Shown one piece after another: positions 21,406-35,150 of a stretch of DNA of 64,000 bases. Position 1 is the stretch's first letter; each line of letters begins with the position of its first letter. This DNA is from Chamaelirium japonicum (Eukaryota > Streptophyta > Magnoliopsida > Liliales > Melanthiaceae). The notes under the pieces were generated by a model. The model saw only the letters and a program-made list of their open reading frames with translations, made no database searches and was not told the DNA's origin. The stretch is from NCBI GenBank assembly GCA_947650365.1, contig OX393551.1, positions 62,799,173 through 62,863,172 on the forward strand, read 5' to 3'. The position numbers and the translations under genes are program-made.

Positions 21406-24400
21406 ATACGGGGTATAGGCTGACAGCCCATTTCTGAAATTGGGCTGTCAGATAATAGCCGTCCGATGAAGATCATGCACCATTGATTAAATAGTAAAAA
21501 AAATTACACCGAACCCCACCCTGTCTCTCTCCCTCTCCCTCTCTCTCGCGAGCGGCAGCAGCACCCGCCCGGCACCGGCGTTGGCCGGGGCGCGGGACGC
21601 AGGCGGCGCGGGGCGCAGGCGCAGGCGGCGCATTAGCCGGGGCGCGGGGCGCTGGTGGCGTTGGCCGGGGCGCGGGGCAGCGTTGGCTGGGGCGCGGGGC
21701 AGCGTTGGCTGGGGCGCGGGCGCAGCGGCGGTGGTCGGCGGCCGCGGGGTGCAGCGGCGGTGTCGTGCGCGGTTGCCGGTGGACGGAGCAAGAGGGGGCC
21801 GGTGGTCGGAGGCACCGCCGGAGCCGGAGGGGGCGGGTTTGTTGTGCTGCCGTTGGCTGGGGCACGGGCGCAGCGGCGGTGGTCGGCGGCCGTGGGGTGC
21901 AGCGGCGGTGTCGTGCGTGGCTGCCGTTGGACGGAGCAAGAGGGGCCGGTGGTCGAGGGTCGGGGGGCTGCCGGAGGGGGGCTGCCAGCGTCCCAGGTGC
22001 GATCCACGGTCAGAGGGGGTCGGGGGGCTGCCGGCGTCACAGGTGCGTGTTGGAAATAAATCCATGGTAGAGGCCCGCAGCGGAAGCAAAGTGAAGGTCC
22101 GAGGACCGTGAGCGGTGTGCGTTACATATCAAAATTTTCATCGAAACGATCTACATATGCATGTATGAATCTAGCATGGCAACTACGCGAACCCCTAACG
22201 ATGATCTAACGCGAAAGAACAAACTAGCATGAATGCATGTTCTAATTATGTTAGATCTACTTGTTAGAGGTCATACCTGCGTGCGGAATCTTTCACCGCG
22301 ACAAATTTCTTCTTTGTCGATGGAGACGGGCTACGGATCTGCTCGACATAGCTTCGGTGCGATGGCCATAACTTTCTGTTCCGAACTCCGATTGGGCTGA
22401 AATTTGGACTGCAGGTAGCCAACTTCGAGACGCAACTTTTCCAACAAGTTTCACGTCGTTTGGAATTCTGTAGCTCTCGGAATCGCAGAAACAACGTTGA
22501 TTTTCTGTGCAGATTCTGGACAGCAAAAGGTTGCGGGAGAAGCCTTCTAGTTCACCCGATCTCACACGATGTATGGCACCTCATCGATGGATCTCTGAGT
22601 GCCTCCATACGACGAGCCTTCTCCTTCTACAAAACACCACGTGAGGAAGACGAGTCGCCATCCAATGGCGCAAGCGAGGGAGAGAGAGACGAGAGAGGAG
22701 ATGCGATGAGAGGAGAGGGGGCGGCTAGGGTTTCCCCATGCCATGGCCGGCCCTAGGGCTTGCATGGCTCTATTAATTTCGTGCACCCTCTCTCTCCTCA
22801 TATATAGGGCCGGCCTATTCATATGGATAAGGACAGTATGGATAAGGATGATAGATTCAAACCTTATCCCTATATATCTCTTCTTTATCTCTATCCTTTC
22901 CTTGTTTTCGAAAACGGTCAAAACCAGCCCGTTTTCTGCGCCTCATAACCGGCCCCTTCATCGGAGGCAACAACCTCCCGAAACTAATGGGGCCGGCCTT
23001 GACCAGTCTCTCAACACTTTGGGCCGGCCCCCTTAGTGCATAGTGGCACATGGTATGACCAAAACACCCTTATGCCACTAGTTGGCCGTTCCTCGTGTAC
23101 GAGACTTTGCAAGGCACACATAAGTGAAGTGCACCAGTGATTTCACTATTCTCTGAGGTTCCCGTAGGGTGCCCCTAGTGAAGTCAACTAGTCAACTCGC
23201 AACATGTCCCGGTGCATCGCACCCATGTGGCAAAGTCCACTTATGGCAAGGAATTGCTACATGCGTCTCTGCACTAACCTAGGGTTTCCCCTTAGTGCAC
23301 ACACGTAGCTACGCATCTACCGTGCACTAGTGCGAAGCACTCACGGAGCGTATGCTTGGACTTCTCGCTTCCTCTAACTACGTTCTGTGTTTCGAGGAGA
23401 TGGTATAAGAACCGTACATAATGTCGATAAGGTGGAACCTTCAGGGACCAGGGTTCATGGCTTCCAACTCAGACTCGATCGACACACTACCCGAGTGTAC
23501 CATCGATCCTCTGAGTCCAAGTTAACCTGCGTAGCCACCCAGAGTGCGACGCAGGCTGCACTCCAATTCCCCCGGACTTACTATGTTCTCTCTCATACCC
23601 CTGCTCTCCGTTTAGTATGGTAAACTCGCTGTCCCTCCACTTGGTGCCATGATGCAACTCGAGCAGTGGAGAATACCGTCAGACTCGAGTGCTCATATGA
23701 CTCGGTTCCTTCCCGGTTGACCACATACATCGTACCTCCGATTACTCTTCCGAGCAACCGGATCCGTCACCAGTCCAACTGATGACCACCTGGCCAGGGT
23801 TTAATACGACGTAGGTCAGACCAAGGAACGCACCTCCCGTTAGGGGTGTGGATAGCCTGCAGGAGTGACACGCTGATGCAACGCCAGCCGGGTAACCCAG
23901 TACACCGTGGTTTTGGATCACTGCATCCGGATCCTCACACATTGGTGCGCCAAAGCACCACACAACTGGTTAGTCCATCAGACATGGTTCCTCAGGGTTT
24001 AGGACCGTTTTACCCTAAGCAGAAACACGGTTTAGTGCACCGATGTCTGCTCATCGATCTGTGCACCGTGTTGGTTCCGTTCGGCCACAGACACTGTGCC
24101 TGGTAATGACCGTGGTGGAGACACCTACGCTTTGTCATCCCAACAGCTTATCCTGATAGGGCGACCAACCCTTATCAGAGCTGCGAACGTATTTAGGTTA
24201 CATGGGACCAGTCCCTTGAGTCTCCCACTCAAGTGGATTACCATGTAGCCATGGCTCTCTGTTCTGTAATCAGAACACGTACTAAGGTACGTACCAATAT
24301 GCAATCCTATACTATCAACCATACAAAGCTAAACACTAGGTTTTTACGAGCTATAGACCTCACCAATTCTAACAGTGCGATCCACGGTCGGCGGACTCCG

Positions 24401-24617
24401 GCCACGGGCTGCCGGATCCGCGCCGCCTGCGCCGTGCGGTCGGTGGTCGGGTTTCAGCAACACAGAGAGAGAGAGAGAGAGAGAGAGTGAGAGAGAGGGG
24501 GTGGTGGGGCTTGGGTAACAGCTGTAGCTTTTTATTTTTAATTTTTTTTTATTCTGTCCAATTAAAATCTGACACATGGCTGGCAGCTCAAATTGCAATG
24601 AGCTGTCAGCTCATACC
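21404..24617. mobile_element. Foldback element (same end family as 19637) carrying a nested solo LTR
   Basis: The left end GGATACGGGGTATAGGCTGA and the inverted right end (TCAGCTCATACC) share the GTATGAGCTGACAGC family end. The interior is GC-rich and includes a tandem duplication of about 150 bp (about 21700-21850 and 21850-21965), with GCGGCGGTGGTCGGCGGCCG in each copy. A solo LTR (22048-24374) splits the interior. Its (GA)n tail lies at 24466-24488. Long open frames here are low-complexity and are not called as genes. Confidence 0.75.
22048..24374 (+). mobile_element. Solo LTR, 2327 bp (family not determined)
   Basis: It starts TGTTGGAAATAAATCC and ends ATTCTAACA. A perfect 5-bp TSD, GTGCG, lies at 22043-22047 and 24375-24379. 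The host sequence resumes cleanly: AGGTGCG before and ATCCACGGTC after reconstruct a motif present nearby at 21995. No internal domains are present, so it is a solo LTR left by LTR-LTR recombination. It is a fossil of uncertain age; superfamily is not assignable by eye. Confidence 0.85.
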
Positions 24618-24645
24618 AGAGGGAGTACCCTATGACATATGGGAA

Positions 24646-25016
24646 ATGAGTTCCTATGACATATAGAGGGAGTACCCTATGACATATGGTGAGTTAGTAA
24701 CCCTAGAATATTTAGAATGTTCTGGATTTTTATGAGGATGATCACCCTATCTTAGATAGGACCCCCGCAAAAAATCAGCTCATTCTAAAACTTCTAGAGG
24801 CATCAAATATGATTTTCAATTTAACGGTTAAAATGGATGGCCGATAAAGCTTCTAGCATTTGATGTCCCAACAAGTTTTAGAATGCTTTGATTTTTTGTG
24901 GACATTCTATCTAAGGTAAGGTGATCACCCTCAAAAAAATTCAGCACATTCTAAACATTCTAGCATTACTAATTCACCATATGTCATAGGGTACTCTCTA
25001 TGACATGTCATAGGAA
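24646..25016. mobile_element. Foldback element of the GAGGATGATCA family
   Basis: The outer arms (GAGTTCCTATGACATA and its mirror) contain a nested copy of GAGTACCCTATGACATATGG and its complement. Inner arms carry TGAGGATGATCACCCTATCT and GGTGATCACCCTCAAAAAAA. The centre carries AACGGTTAAAATGG-like sequence also seen in 20347-20921 and 35632-36011. A 23-bp unit is duplicated just left (about 24618 and 24662). The (CT)n(TA)n tract follows on the right. Confidence 0.75.
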
Positions 25017-25021
25017 CCCAG

Positions 25022-26509
<1,488 letters not shown>

Positions 26510-27114
26510 TCAACCCCTTGGGGTTTCACTCGACGACGGCTGCTTCTCCGGCTGTCGGATCTCCTCGATCATCCTGACCACCTCCTCCATTTTCGGCCTT
26601 TGATCCGGAGCTCTCGCAATACAGGCCATCGCAATCTGAAGCATCTGAACCATCTCCTCCTCGATGTTCTGATACCGCATCAGCTCCACGTCGAAAACCT
26701 CAGCAGTCCACTCCTCCCGGACGACAGATTGGACCCATCTCGGCAGATCCACAATATTGTCTTGCCCCGGGGCCTGAACCGGAGCTTTCCCAGTGAGCAA
26801 CTCGAGGAGGAGAACACCGAAGCTGTAGACGTCAGATTTCTGTGTGGACTTCCGGGTCTCGATGGTTTCCGGTGCACGGTAACCCACGATGACCCGGGAG
26901 AGATTCGTGGGAGAGCTCATGAGGGGGGTGAGGCCGTAATCGGAGACGCGAGCGTCGAGGTCTTGGGTGAGTAGGACATTAGAGGATTTGATGTTGCCAT
27001 GGATGAATCTCCCGCTACCTTCGGAGTGAATGTGAGCTATGCAGCGTGCAGCCCCGAGTGAGATCTTTACCCTGGAGTCCCAATCTAAGGGAATTCTTTC
27101 TGGACCCCTGTCTC
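26510..27114 (-). CDS. LRR receptor-like kinase exon 2
   Basis: It starts after a minus-strand TTGCACAG acceptor and completes a Gly codon, then [20 protein letters not shown]. It covers [47 protein letters not shown] and the C-terminal Ser-rich tail, ending in ETPRG and a stop. Frame and phase match exon 1. Confidence 0.94.
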
Positions 27115-29423
27115 CTGTGCAATGCGTTTTAATGATATGATAGAAAAAGGAAACTATTTTACTGGAACAGATACGGTTTTGTGAAATTGAGAAAACAATG
27201 ATTTTTTTTTATTTACGACTTCGATTACAAAGTACAAACAACATGGTAGATAGCTAGCGTTAATGCATAATGACCATATGATATGAGTGAAAATCTTCAT
27301 ACAAAAGAACATTATGTAAATTTCAGTCTGGTTCGACGTAGCGGAAACAAAAGAGCAGAAGTCCGGATACCGGAAACATGTGTAGCTTGAAGTAAGACAT
27401 TGTCTTCTTCGAATACAACACTTAGAATACACCAAGGAGATAAATAAAACCCTGGAATCCGCCAGGGCTCCTGGAATCCGCCAAGATTGTAATAGAGAAA
27501 CCTCTCAAATAAATATATTCATCCTAATTCATTGATTCTTAAGCCTACTAAAACCTATATAGGCAGATGAAAGGCTCCTAATACTACTCAAAATACAAAT
27601 AAAGAAGAAAAGATGAACTAAAACACTTAAATCTAGGCAACGGATAAGCTTCATCCATAGGTTAAGGACGTAGAGAGAATACGGCTTCGGGTAGGGGCTG
27701 AAGCTTCATCCATAAACTTCCTTGCTGAAGTTATGCTTCGGCAAGGAAGGCAGAATTGTTTTTCCCTAAGCTCGGAGAGAATTAGAAAAGGTAAAACATA
27801 CAATATTTAAGAAACAAATATGCATACAACTATATAACAATGCATGCAAATGCAACATGCATGAAAAAATCAAACACAACAAACAAGGAAGAAGAACACC
27901 AAGGAACAGATTTTCATGAAGAATTGGTGGACGAATAAAGTGCATGGTATGTTTCAAAGTCTGGATAATATGATTGAATCTGGAATAATTTATAGTCATA
28001 CAATTAAAGAATTATCACAGAATCATTCAACTGACACTGCATTAGTTATGCATCATGGGTTTTTCCACCAAAAAAAGATGATAAAAAAAAAAACTCATTC
28101 ATGCATGTGCCAATGCTAGGTGTTCTTAAAAAGGATGCAGACGCAATAAAAGTCGAAATAGTTTAATGGATACAATTAAGAAATCAGTATACCTTAAAAC
28201 AGAAAGACCTTATATAAAAGATATATTTAATATAAAACTCCAGAGTTCATGATTTAAACCTTCAGTTGGATTGAAACCATCGGTTGCTTGGCATAACACA
28301 CCGAAGCAAGGAGCCAACAAAGGCATATACATTTCTCTGATTTTGTTCCGGTTTTGGGTCTCCCATCGCCATACGTCGGCCCACCCTAACCTTCTCTATC
28401 TATAAAAGGGGGGCGGGGAGGAAGTTGTAAGGTATGGTGAATGTGTGAAAGAGGCGTTGAGCCATCACGGATGTGCAATATCATGTACGGAAAAAGAGGT
28501 TTGCATTGGAAAGAAAGGATCAGGGGGGCACCGGCATGTCACTCCCCCATGGGCTCTTGGATGCACAAGGTGGCGGTGACCATGGTGCTTCTAAGGTAGA
28601 AGGTAGAAGGTTGAGATCGAGACGAAGAGAGGGAAATCCGGTCTAGCGTTTGCCGCAAGGAGAGAGAAGGAAAGAAGAAGAAGAACAAAAGAAGAGGAAG
28701 GAAGAAGTATCGGTTCTCGCTTCGGCCGTATACCGATTCTTCATCCGGGCTTCTCCGTGCATCTACCTCGGCTTCTACTTCAGTACGGATGCTCTCATCT
28801 CTTGAAGGCATACTTTCCGGTATACTCTGTATCTGTTGGGCAGGTGAATCTTTACTATGTGTGTGCGGTTATTCTGAGATGATCAAAGAGGGTTTTGTAG
28901 GGGTCCGACAAACGGCGACCCACCGCTTGTGTGATCTCTTCATAGTGATAATCCATATCCTTGATCACAACTATTTTTTGTCGTTCGTACTATTGTGTGG
29001 TTACTTGGAATTCACTGTGATTGTTGTTGGGTGTGATCTCCGCAGTGCTCCATGCCTTGATCCATAGCACGCCGCTTCCAGAAAGGCTTGGCAGATCGCT
29101 AGGTTGTGTCTGCAACATTAGGATCGGAGTCCATCAAGATCTCAATAATTAGTGTCAAAAGCAACACCAATTGTTCTAACACAACGAGCACTGTCACATC
29201 GAACTCTGCCTTTAGTATCGTTGCCCAGTGTTGCGACCATGCACCCACCACTTGCCCCTCTCTCTCCTCCTAATACTACTCCCTCCTCACCCACCCACCG
29301 TCTCTGATGCTCGTGCACCTCGACACCAACCGATGCTCGTGCAATCCGCCTCCGATGCAAGTCAGAGGTGGTGAACGACCGACTGGTAGGTGAGAATGAT
29401 GTTGGTCTAGGGTGATCGGAGAA

Positions 29424-29470
<47 letters not shown>

Positions 29471-32400
29471 GATAAAGAGAAAGAATGGGAGAATAAGAGA
29501 TAGAGGGAATGTGTGAGAGAGAATGAGAGTGAGAGAATGCATACAAGTCCAAATTATCTGGTGCGATCCAATCAAATCCAAACCAAGTCCAAAATTAGGA
29601 AAGTAAATCCGAATTACAAAAATGCATACAAGTCCAAATTATCCAATGTGATCTGATCCGTCCGAGAACCAATCAAATCCAACGTTATTCAGAAATCAAG
29701 AAAGTCAGTCCGAAATAAAAAATGCACACAACTTCAAATTATCCGATGCGATCCGATTTGATAAAGATCTTATCAAATCCAAACCAAGTCCAAAATCGGG
29801 AAAGTAAGTCCGAAATACAAAATTACATATAAATCCAAATTATCTGGTGCGATTCTATATGTCCTAGATCCGATCAAATCCAAAGCTATTTTGAAATCGG
29901 GAATGTAAGCCTGAAATACAAAAATGCATACGAGTTCAAGTTATCTAGTGCGATTTGATCCGGTAAAGATCTGATCGAATCTAAAATAAGTCCAAAATCA
30001 AAAAAGTAGGTCTAAAATATGAAAATGCATACATGTCCAAATTATCTAATGCGATCCGATCCAATCCGTTCGAGATCAAATCAAATCCAAAGTAATTTCA
30101 AAATAGAGAAAGTAAGTCCGAAATATGAAAATGCATACATGTCCAAATTATCCGATGCGATCCGATCCGATAAAGATCCGATCAAATCCAAACCAAGTCT
30201 AAAATCGAAAAAGTAAGTCCGAAATACAAAATACATACAAGTCCCAATTATCCGGTGCGTTCCGATCCTTCCGAGATCTGATCAAATCCAAAGCAATTCC
30301 AAAATCGGGAAAGTAAGTTCGAAATACGAGAATGCATACAAGTCCAAATTATCTGATGCGATCCTATCCAATAAATATCGATCAAATCCAAACCAACTAC
30401 AACATCGGGAAAGTCCGAAATACAAAAATGTATACAAGTCCAAATTATCTAATGTGATCCGATAAAGATCCAATCAAATCCAAACCAAGTCCAAAATCCG
30501 GAAAGTAAGTCCGAAATACAAAAAATGCACAAAAATTTGGAAGCCGGTAATCAATACATAGGTTTGAAAGCAAGTCTCACGCTCAGCTAATTTCACATCT
30601 GTAATTTGCAGATGATTTGATGGTATTTGGGAATGCCATCAAAGTTTCGAAAGCACTTATTTTGTGCATCTAGTTTTGTGCATGCCATATCGGTAACCCA
30701 TCAGGGCATCTGACTGGCTGTATCAACATTTCCAACAAAGGACTGTTATTTAGGTGTAAATATAAGGAGCTAAAACAAATGGTTGTGATTTGAAATACAG
30801 ATAGGAAAAACTTTTGATACAATGATTTTCAAATATGTTTATGACAATAAGGTTATTCACTTTATTATCTAACTTCCTTCAAACTAAATTGATTGTTGCT
30901 TGATAATATGTCTTGGAAAAGAAAGCAAGAAGTCATCTGTTCACTATCAGTGAGACTGAAATGTAATTTGGCAACTGAATGTTTCTAAATAATCAAGACT
31001 TACCACTAGGGCTGCAAATGAACCAAGTTGTTCGTGAGCAGCTCGCAAACAAGCTCGATAAAAGTTTGTTGGAGTTTTGTTCGATTACAAATCAAGCCAA
31101 ACCCAAGCCTAGAGTTTAGGATCGTTTAATAAACAAGCCAAGATCAAGCAAACCAAATCTCGGCTTGGTTGGGCTCACAAACATTCTTGTTTAGGCTCGT
31201 GAGCAGGCTCGTGAATAGGCTCATAATGGTTTGAATAGAACTAGCATATACAGTCTACATTTTTTGACTGATTCTGGAGTTCCAGAACAAGCTCGATAAT
31301 GGACCGTTCAATTTATTCGATCACTAATTGAGCGAAGCCTAGTCAGAAGTTTAGGCTCGTTTAATAAATGAGCCAAGCTCAAGCAGACCAAAGCTCGGCT
31401 CGATTATTAAACAAGCCAAGCCCAAGCCTGAAGTTTAGGCTTGTTTAATAAACGAGCCAAGCTCATGCAGACCAAAGCTCGGCTCGGCTCGTTCGCAACT
31501 CTATTTACCACCCAGCAAATGTTCGTTAATTAGGGGTGTCCATGGTCTTGATTGGTTCGGGTTTTTTAGTAATTTGGAATCGAACCGAAGTTGGATCGGT
31601 TCTTTAAAAATGGAACCGAACCAAACCATCCATTGAACAGAACTCCACAGAACTTTCTCTATTCCAATGCAATTTATCTTTTTGGAACTGACACAACAAA
31701 CTATGAAAGCCTCCCTGATGAAAGCCAACATAAATCATTTCTGAATACTGAAAAGAAAAGGCACAACCAAATCATTGGATAGGTTGGGTTCGGGTTAGAC
31801 ATGATCCAAACCAATAGCAACTCAAAATTCCTTTTTTTTTCTTATTAAACGGCTAAGAGAGATATAAAGATGGGTTTGAATGAGCGTCAGAGGCACATTA
31901 TATCAATGAAGTGGGACAGCCACATGTGTTTTGTAAGATTAGTGATCAGCCAATAAAAACTTGACACGTTGTCCATATTATACCTATTTATCTATGTTTT
32001 GAAATAAATATATATATATATTATTCATCTGTTTGGTTCCAGTTTGTTTGGGTTAGAAAACACAAAATCCAGAACTGAAGCAAACTTGACCAATTTTCTA
32101 AATTTTGGAACCGAACCAAACCAAAGATACAACAAAATGATCCAAACCGAACCAATTAGATCGGCTCAGTCCGATTTTCAGGATCAAACCGAACCAATGA
32201 ACACCCCTTCCATTAATCCTGTTATGAATGCATATTTTTATTTCCAGGATTAACAGAGTTTTACAAATCAGGTTATTTAATATGTTCAAGTTTTGGAGTC
32301 AATATTCCTACATAGGTCTGTGAGCATCCATGTTATTATCTTGGTTTGTTTAAAATTATGGTGCAGAAAGCCTTCCATACTTTAAGCTCACGCACATGTA

Positions 32401-33778
32401 TCCTCTGGTACAACATTTGACTATACAAGAATGCATAAAAGAATCAGCAAATGAGAGGATTGAGATGCATACCATGAAGGAGCGACGAGAAGCTCCCAGT
32501 AGATGCATAGTCATACACCAAAAGCTTCTCATCCTTGGAGTAGTAATAAGCACGAGGCGGTACAAGATTTGGGTGCTGCCCAACCCTTCCTATGATCTCC
32601 ATCTGTTGCTCAAACTCTCTCTTCCCCGCCACCACCTCTTTCAACCTCTTCACCACCACTGACGTGCCATCCTCAAGGACAGCCTTATAAGCTGTTCCGA
32701 AGCTCCCCTTCCCAAGAACTTCAGCGGAAGCTCTCAGAAGATCTTCCAAGTCAAAGTTATAAGCACATCCTTCAAAGAAAACCAACTTATTCTTCTCAGT
32801 TGCTTGAATTCCACTACTGGACTCCTCCTTCGGCTTTTCAGTCCTTCCACCACTAGAGCCTTTGCTGACCGACACTCCATTACCTTTTCTACCTTTCCTC
32901 CTCATGAAGAATAGTAAGAGAGCAATAGCGAGTAGAAACAGCAGGGTAAGTCCCCCAGCAGCGATTGCAATTATGACCCCTGTACTCAGATTTTTCCTCG
33001 AGCTTTCCTTACGATCCTCGGGGAAAGCAGGTAGCGGTGACAAGGGAGGAGATGGAGAAGGCGAAGGAAGAATAGCAGAGCATTGCATTAGGGGAGGACC
33101 ACATAATAGAGTGTTTCCCGAGAATGAATCATTCGGAAACTTTTGGAGGGAAAAAGGTATGGAGCCATTGAGACTGTTGTAGCTCAAATTCAAATGCTTT
33201 AGATTTGGGAGTTTAAGGTCAGGGATGGGTCCAGAGAGCAAGTTGTTCTGGAGATTCAATATGGTAAGTTGGGTCAGATTACGAATCGCCAAGGGCAGTT
33301 CCCCCGAGAAGGAGTTATCAGAGAGGTCAAGAGAGCTAAGGCTGGAAGATATAGAGGTGGGTATATCGCCAGATAAATTATTACGCTGAAGGTAGAGAAA
33401 ATGCAGGGAAGGAAGTGACGAGACATCGGGAGGGAGATTTCCGGAAAGCCGATTGGATCGAAGGCTCAACACTTGGAGGGCGTCAAGCTGCCCGAGTGTG
33501 TTCTCAGGGATTGGGCCAGATAGTCCCATCCCTGGTAACCTGACCGCAAGGACACGGGTCTGGTCCTTCGTACAAGTTACACCAACCCATGAGGAGCAGA
33601 TTGGGGTGTATGGTTTCCAGTTGAGTTTCCGGCCATGGTGGGTGGAATTGGCGAATGCAAGGAGGGCTTGCTTGTCGGAATTCAGGTCACCGGTGGCTGA
33701 AGAGGGGGAACAACACAAAAGGAACAAAAGGAAAGGGAGTGATGCAAGAGAAATGCATCTGAGCTTGAGGTGATCCAT
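26510..33778 (-). CDS. LRR receptor-like kinase, LRR-III / At5g58300 type, atypical (probably inactive) kinase
   Basis: Two exons, 33778-32473 and 27114-26510, give about 636 aa, normal for the family. Order: signal peptide (1-28), LRRNT with WVGVTC (about 30-69), about five LRRs (to about 220), Pro/Ser-rich stalk, transmembrane helix about 267-292, basic stop-transfer RRKGRKG, and kinase from about 350. The Gly loop [11 protein letters not shown] and Lys in VVVKRLK are kept. The catalytic HRD is HGN (474-476) and DFG is DYG (494-496), as in the 'probable inactive receptor kinase' group, so signalling is likely by scaffolding. The start was chosen because MDHLKLRC gives a clean signal peptide; the in-frame M 22 codons upstream does not. 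The single intron after LLHG is at the family's conserved site. Confidence 0.94.
29427..29463. repeat. (GA)n microsatellite
   Basis: GA repeats followed by degenerate GAGAGAAT units leading into the tandem array at 29536. Confidence 0.95.
29536..30530. repeat. Tandem array of ten ~100-bp units, alternating two types (dimeric satellite-like)
   Basis: Each unit reads ATGCATACAAGTCCAAATTA, then a GCGATCCGATCC block, AATCAAATCCAAA, and GAAAGTAAGTCCGAAATAC. Type A units have GATAAAGATC and AACCAAGTCC; type B units have TCCGAGATC and AAGCAATTCC. Order by eye is A-like, B, A, B, A, B, A, B, A, A: an alternating dimer of about 200 bp. Units differ by roughly 10-20 percent, so the array is old. It lies wholly within the kinase intron. 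Confidence 0.88.
31007..31503. mobile_element. hAT-type miniature element (TAGGGCTGCAAA family)
   Basis: The ends are TAGGGCTGCAAATGA and the inverted TCGTTCGCAACTCTA. Flanks CTTACCAC (30999-31006) and TTTACCAC (31504-31511) give an 8-bp TSD with one mismatch. The interior repeats AAGCTCGGCTCG/CGAGCCAAGC words. It has no coding capacity. Confidence 0.82.
31531..32208. mobile_element. Probable hAT-type miniature element (TAGGGGTGTTCA family), with internal extra DNA
   Basis: The left end TAGGGGTGTCCATGG and the inverted right end (CCAATGAACACCCCTT) match over about 16 bp, and both sides carry GGTTCGG/CCGAACC words. The centre (about 31640-32030) is unrelated AT-rich DNA. The TSD is not clear. 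Confidence 0.55.
32473..33778 (-). CDS. LRR receptor-like kinase exon 1
   Basis: It encodes the signal peptide, LRR ectodomain, transmembrane helix and the N-lobe of the kinase up to [15 protein letters not shown]. It ends in phase 1 at CTTCATG/GTATGC on the minus strand. No break was seen. Confidence 0.94.
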
Positions 33779-33858
33779 GGCTGGTCTTCTGAAGAATGGG
33801 CAGCAGATAATGTATAGGTAGGTATCTTGAGTGCTGGACACCAACTGTTATTCCTCTC
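33779..33858 (-). other. Kinase gene 5' UTR, second part
   Basis: The minus strand has a TCTCTGCAACAG acceptor ending at 33859, giving 80 bp of 5' UTR before the ATG. A donor at 34697 (TAG/GTAAGCT) makes a plausible 839-bp 5'-UTR intron. Confidence 0.65.
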
Positions 33859-34697
33859 CTGTTGCAGAGATAAAAGGACAAGAGCTGGTGGTTGGTCTGA
33901 GCATTCATAACAAAGATAAAATAAAAGCAAATTGTTCTCCTCTGAAACATGAAGAACAAAGCAAAGCACCAAAAAAAAACGCAACAGGTCCCACCATAAT
34001 TATATAGAGAACTGCACCCATAATTATCCATCAGGATTCTGGTTAACCTAATCTTATTGATCCCCACTATCACATAAACCAATCCAAAAGGGCAGTTGGG
34101 CCCATCTTGTTCTTCAAAGAATACCAATCCTTTACAAAGAAAATGAGACTTTTTTGGAAAGAATAATTGAAAAAAAGAATAAGTAAAGCAGAGCCATCAA
34201 TGTTTAAAACAGTGATTAGAGAAGGGGATTAAAAAAAACAAGCTTGATCAACACCCAAAAGGTCTCAGTAAAGGAGGAAAGCAGAGGGCCCATCAGAACT
34301 TCAGAACAAAGATGGAACGCACAGAATTCTACCCGAATTTCCACCCCACCTGCATCAATGGTAGACAAAGCAAGATGCAAAGCAAAAGGCGAGGTACAAT
34401 CATGTTCTCCCACCAAAGAAAAGGAGCACAGCAGTAGAGAGGAGACTTTACTGTAGCAGTGGAGGTGGAAAAATAAAAAAAAAGCTGAAGAGATTAGGAC
34501 CAGAGAAGGGAACTTTACTCTACCACCAAAACAGAGTAAAATCAAAACCCTAGAACCCACCGGAATCTTAGAAAACGCACGCAAAAACCCTTAAACTCCT
34601 CAGATCACACACAAAACCAAGTGCATTCTCACGGGATTCGCCATTAAAGCTAGAGAAGCAGAGCACGGGAAGGAAAAAAACCCAACCTTGAGCTTAC

Positions 34698-35110
34698 CTA
34701 CGCGATAAATCTCCCACAAGCGCCTCATTCTTCTAGAACCAGGGATCCACCGCAGAACCTCAGGACCTTAAGCCAAAGCGGAGCAAGAAGACGCGATTCC
34801 CACCGAAACCCGAAGGGCATTCTTCAAACAAGAGCATGAACCTCGGCGCCGATCCAAAACTCAAGGTCCACTCCACTAAAAATCCCAATCCTCGAAGCTT
34901 CGGATCCGTAGATCTCGACCACGGCCTCGGAACCCGCGGGCGCTGCTCCTGAGAGTGGGCTTTTAAAGCACCGAGTCCGCCATTAATGCCGGAACCGGAG
35001 CTGCATTCGTCGGAGCAGCGGCGGAGAACGGTGGAGGGGGACCGGAGTATTTTAAAGAAGCCAACGAGAGGTGAAGGAGGAGTGCGTCTACTGACAGACA
35101 CCCACACACG
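34698..35110 (-). other. Kinase gene 5' UTR, first exon (start approximate)
   Basis: About 410 bp, CT/GC-richer than its flanks. It ends at a strong minus-strand GTAAGCT donor (34697-34691) and starts about 30 bp after the TATA box at 35139-35150. Leader introns are common in this kinase group. Confidence 0.55.
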
Positions 35111-35138
35111 CCACCCCCACACCGCCCAGTTTTTAAAA

Positions 35139-35150
35139 TTTATATATTTA
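35139..35150 (-). promoter_or_regulatory. TATA box of the kinase gene
   Basis: Minus-strand TAAATATATAAATT lies about 30-40 bp upstream of the GC-rich leader, the expected spacing for a plant TATA promoter. Confidence 0.55.

Larger units (their letters stand above)
27115..32472 (-). other. Coding intron of the kinase gene (5358 bp) filled with repeats
   Basis: GT-AG intron at the site where this family usually has one short intron. It holds a GA microsatellite (29427-29463), a dimeric tandem array (29536-30530) and hAT-type miniature elements (31007-31503, about 31531-32208). The part 27120-28300 is AT-rich without recognised elements. 28320-29130 includes a TATAAAAGGGG at about 28400 and a purine-rich stretch at 28640-28720, but no gene. 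Confidence 0.85.

Noticed and set aside
21473-22111. Several 120-200-aa GC-rich frames on both strands
   Set aside because: They overlap in all frames in the GC-rich centre of a foldback element; no domain is recognisable.
28390-28820. TATAAAAGGGG and a purine-rich frame suggesting a gene inside the kinase intron
   Set aside because: The open frames are low-complexity and no domain or splice structure was found.
29536-30530. CRISPR-like regular spacing
   Set aside because: Units are contiguous and similar along their full length, without unique spacers, and the DNA is plant nuclear.
33779-33844. Upstream in-frame ATG adding 22 residues to the kinase
   Set aside because: It would place a polar stretch before the signal peptide and lies in the inferred 5' UTR; the MDHLKLRC start fits better.
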